NCBI GenBank assembly: GCA_022225965.2
Contig: JAKJXP020000133.1
Location: 41,672-105,671, forward strand
Length of the DNA: 64,000 bases
Reading direction: 5' to 3'
DNA from: Diatrype stigma
Taxonomy: Eukaryota > Ascomycota > Sordariomycetes > Xylariales > Diatrypaceae
A program made the position numbers and the translations under genes. Position 1 is the first letter of the stretch; the number at the start of each line of letters is the position of its first letter. Of the stretch, positions 62,033 to 64,000 are shown in pieces. The notes beneath the pieces were generated by a model, which saw nothing but the letters and a program-made list of their open reading frames with translations, was not told the DNA's origin and made no database searches.

Positions 62033-63665
62033 TTAGAAATGTGGGATTAATTCCGCTCATATTACAGTCCCATAAATGCCAATGTCTGCACCCCGGAGAC
62101 TAACGACAGCCTCTACGACTAAGAAGCACCTAGAGAACACGTATGGAACACCGAAGATAACTAAAGCTTTAGTCAAAGATTGAATATCATGAGAAAAAGC
62201 CAAGAGCTGCTCATAATGTACAAGGACGAAAAGTACCAGAGCGCATCTTCCGCTTTGGTGGGGAAAGTAAAGTTGTATGCCGAGAAGTGCAGGGCCCCGT
62301 ATATTATGGGGAAAATAATGAGGATGGGATTGTAAAATTCCCGATGAGCTTCGTCTGAGAAGGGGAAGTCGAAATTTGGTCGGCTGGGTTGGATCAGGGC
62401 TTTCACTCTATCCTCGATACGTCTGTCTATATAATCGTCTTCGGAAACCCTAGAGCCTTGGATGGGCATCATATCTCGAGTACCTATCCCGAACCGTGCT
62501 CTCGCTTGTAGCCATGGATGCTTGCGAATGGCTCTAGAGGTGAGTCTCCAACGCTGGACATCGTCGCGAGCTATCTTATGCTCTTCTGGCTCACTTATAG
62601 GATGAATTGGGCGTAAGTGGCGATGAGTCCAGGTGAATGATCTCCTTTGCTGGTTTGTGCTTAGTGTTTCCTTCCACGAAAACCCGGATTCGGAATCAGT
62701 GATTCCATTATTCAACGAGATTAGCACTTCAGGGAAGCCAGGACGGCTGGAAATAAAATACGCATCGAAACCCCTCGCCGGTCCTGACCTAGGCACAGGC
62801 CTGTCATCACGATAATCGCGTCCTGTGTTGTTTGTTGCAGTAGACTTTCCCTTGTCGACTAACCTATTGTCGAAAGATAGAAGCGCTGACTCGGGCTATG
62901 TTGCAGATGCGGCACTTATACCGGCCAGGCCAACCCCTGGAGACACCATCATCATGTAGGCGAGTGTTTCTTCGTATTCACCACCGTTCAGGATCAATGG
63001 ATCATGAACTTCCAGGGGTTTGTTGAACCAGAATGCGTACATCCCCAGGGCGCAGACAACATGGACCACTGTGTGGACTTCTAGTACTGAGATGGGCAGT
63101 GAGTTAAGCTGCCTCCCGAAGCATTGCAACACAAACCACAAAGTTTGACAGATGACCAGTAGCTTGGCTAATACACCGGCCTTGCTCTTATCCTCAATGC
63201 TCCCGAGAGATATTTCAGGAACGATGCCGATTTCCGCAAGCAACTTGATCCCCGAAGGACTCACGGTCAAGCGCTTATGTTTTGGCGACAACGATGATGC
63301 ATCGAAGGCAAATCCCCCCATTACGGCAAAGAAGCCATCGATATTGCTCCATTCCCTTGTAGCATGCTTCTGCTATTTGATAATTAGTATCAGGGCGAAA
63401 ATATCATCCGTAACGTAGCATGCAGTGACGATTCCTACCGAGTTGTTAGTCCCCACCTGATCGGTAGAGTCGCGTCGATTCTGCATCTCAACATCCTCAG
63501 GAGACTCCCGTGTGGGTATAGAGTGCTGAAGCATACCGACGCGCGGTATTTGCGACGTAGGTCTCTGTTGATTGACGGTCTCTCGGACAGCCCTAGCTTG
63601 ACGCCATTGGTACAACGCAGTCCATAGGACGATTTCGGGGGCCAAGAGGCCTATGAGGATCCTTT
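62033..63665 (-). pseudogene. Decayed multi-pass membrane protein of a fungal accessory-genome family
   Basis: On the minus strand the reading is: RILIGLLAPEIVLWTALYQW; a probable intron ending at about 63370 (TACTAAT branch site, TAG acceptor); FFAVMGGFAFDASS; DKSKAGVLAKLLVICQ; SVLEVHTVVHVVCALGMYAF. These match the conserved order of a common multi-helix fungal protein family of unknown function. Breaks: an in-frame TAG at 62896-62898 after ISAASAT, with the frame open on both sides; a frame change near 62172-62176; and a TGA at 62054-62065 in the last conserved block (after FLVVEAVVSLR), before the family-like ending ELIPHF at 62033. The 5' coding part is missing where a repeat begins at 63666. 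The intron could partly explain the TAG, but not the later lesions. Confidence 0.75.
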
Positions 63666-63910
63666 TGTTGGGTGGCTAGTACCTTAGTCATCCTATCCAC
63701 TCCAGTATATAGGCTAGCTCTCACACTCAGCTTCACAGCTGGAACCTATACACTTACATATACCGATTTCACTCCTTCTCTCCCTTCTTCCCATACGTTA
63801 GATCCCGTCCACACGTATAGGTGATGTACGTTAGTATGGCTCACGATGGCTTCGTTTCCGTACGTCAGTATGGCTTGCGACGGCTTCGTTTCCGAGTAGC
63901 CTAAGGGGCA
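63666..63910. repeat. LTR-like repeat unit, first copy (TG...CA)
   Basis: It begins TGTTGGGTGG, ends GGGGCA, and its first 89 bp recur exactly from 63912. The TG/CA ends suggest an LTR. A tandem LTR pair or simple 246-bp tandem repeat is also possible. It abuts and truncates the membrane-protein pseudogene. Confidence 0.6.
63827..63894. repeat. 34-bp tandem duplication inside the LTR-like unit
   Basis: Two adjacent 34-bp copies (TACGTTAGTATGG... and TACGTCAGTATGG...) differ at four positions, all transitions. Confidence 0.8.
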
Positions 63911-63911
63911 G

Positions 63912-64000
63912 TGTTGGGTGGCTAGTACCTTAGTCATCCTATCCACTCCAGTATATAGGCTAGCTCTCACACTCAGCTTCACAGCTGGAACCTATACACT
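63912..64000. repeat. LTR-like repeat unit, second copy, cut by window end
   Basis: 89 bp identical to 63666-63754, with one base (G) between the copies. It continues beyond the window. Confidence 0.75.

Noticed and set aside
1..64000. CRISPR arrays, bacterial operons, rRNA genes
   Set aside because: None seen. Spliced genes and fungal families throughout show a eukaryotic nuclear origin.

Overview
This window is nuclear DNA from a filamentous ascomycete, most likely a Sordariomycete. The evidence is short GT-AG introns (about 50-190 bp) with CTAAC-type branch points, typical Pezizomycotina gene families (Bim1-like copper factor, PTH11-type receptor, Dal5-type and DHA1 transporters, HeLo-like proteins), and one sharply bounded AT-rich block whose changes are all C-to-T/G-to-A, the mark of repeat-induced point mutation (RIP). 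All gene models were spliced by eye. In each intact multi-exon model the summed exons are a multiple of three and the phases agree.

Layout. 0.5-5.2 kb: a metalloreductase and a Bim1-like GPI-type protein, divergently transcribed and probably a copper/iron uptake pair. 6.5-10.4 kb: a three-exon gene for a 1250-residue HeLo-like/pseudokinase/trypsin-like protease protein, the most unusual gene here. 12.2-13.7 kb: two adjacent paralogues built from one or three copies of the same Cys/His module. 14.1-15.0 kb: a small single-pass membrane protein with a Pro/His-rich tail. 16.2-22.8 kb: a RIP-degraded Ty1/Copia retrotransposon on the minus strand with both LTRs and a 5-bp target duplication. Inside it is a GC-richer 492-bp insertion flanked by an 18-bp duplication.

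23.6-29.3 kb: the Doa10/Ssm4 ER ubiquitin ligase. 33.3-37.1 kb: a four-exon gene for a 1175-residue Ala/Ser-rich amphipathic-repeat protein. 38.4-40.5 kb: an allantoate-permease-type MFS transporter. 43.3-44.7 kb: a PTH11-type seven-helix receptor. 45.7-47.7 kb: a DHA1/polyamine-type MFS transporter.

47.7-64 kb is gene-poor and rich in simple repeats. It holds a secreted HNH nuclease (56.8-57.7 kb), a small Gln-rich conserved protein (60.9-61.4 kb), and a decayed multi-pass membrane protein pseudogene (62.0-63.7 kb) cut at its 5' end by an LTR-like repeat that runs off the window. Housekeeping (Doa10) and accessory genes are thus interleaved, with accessory and decayed material concentrated at the right end. 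Family names rest on motif recognition without database searches.
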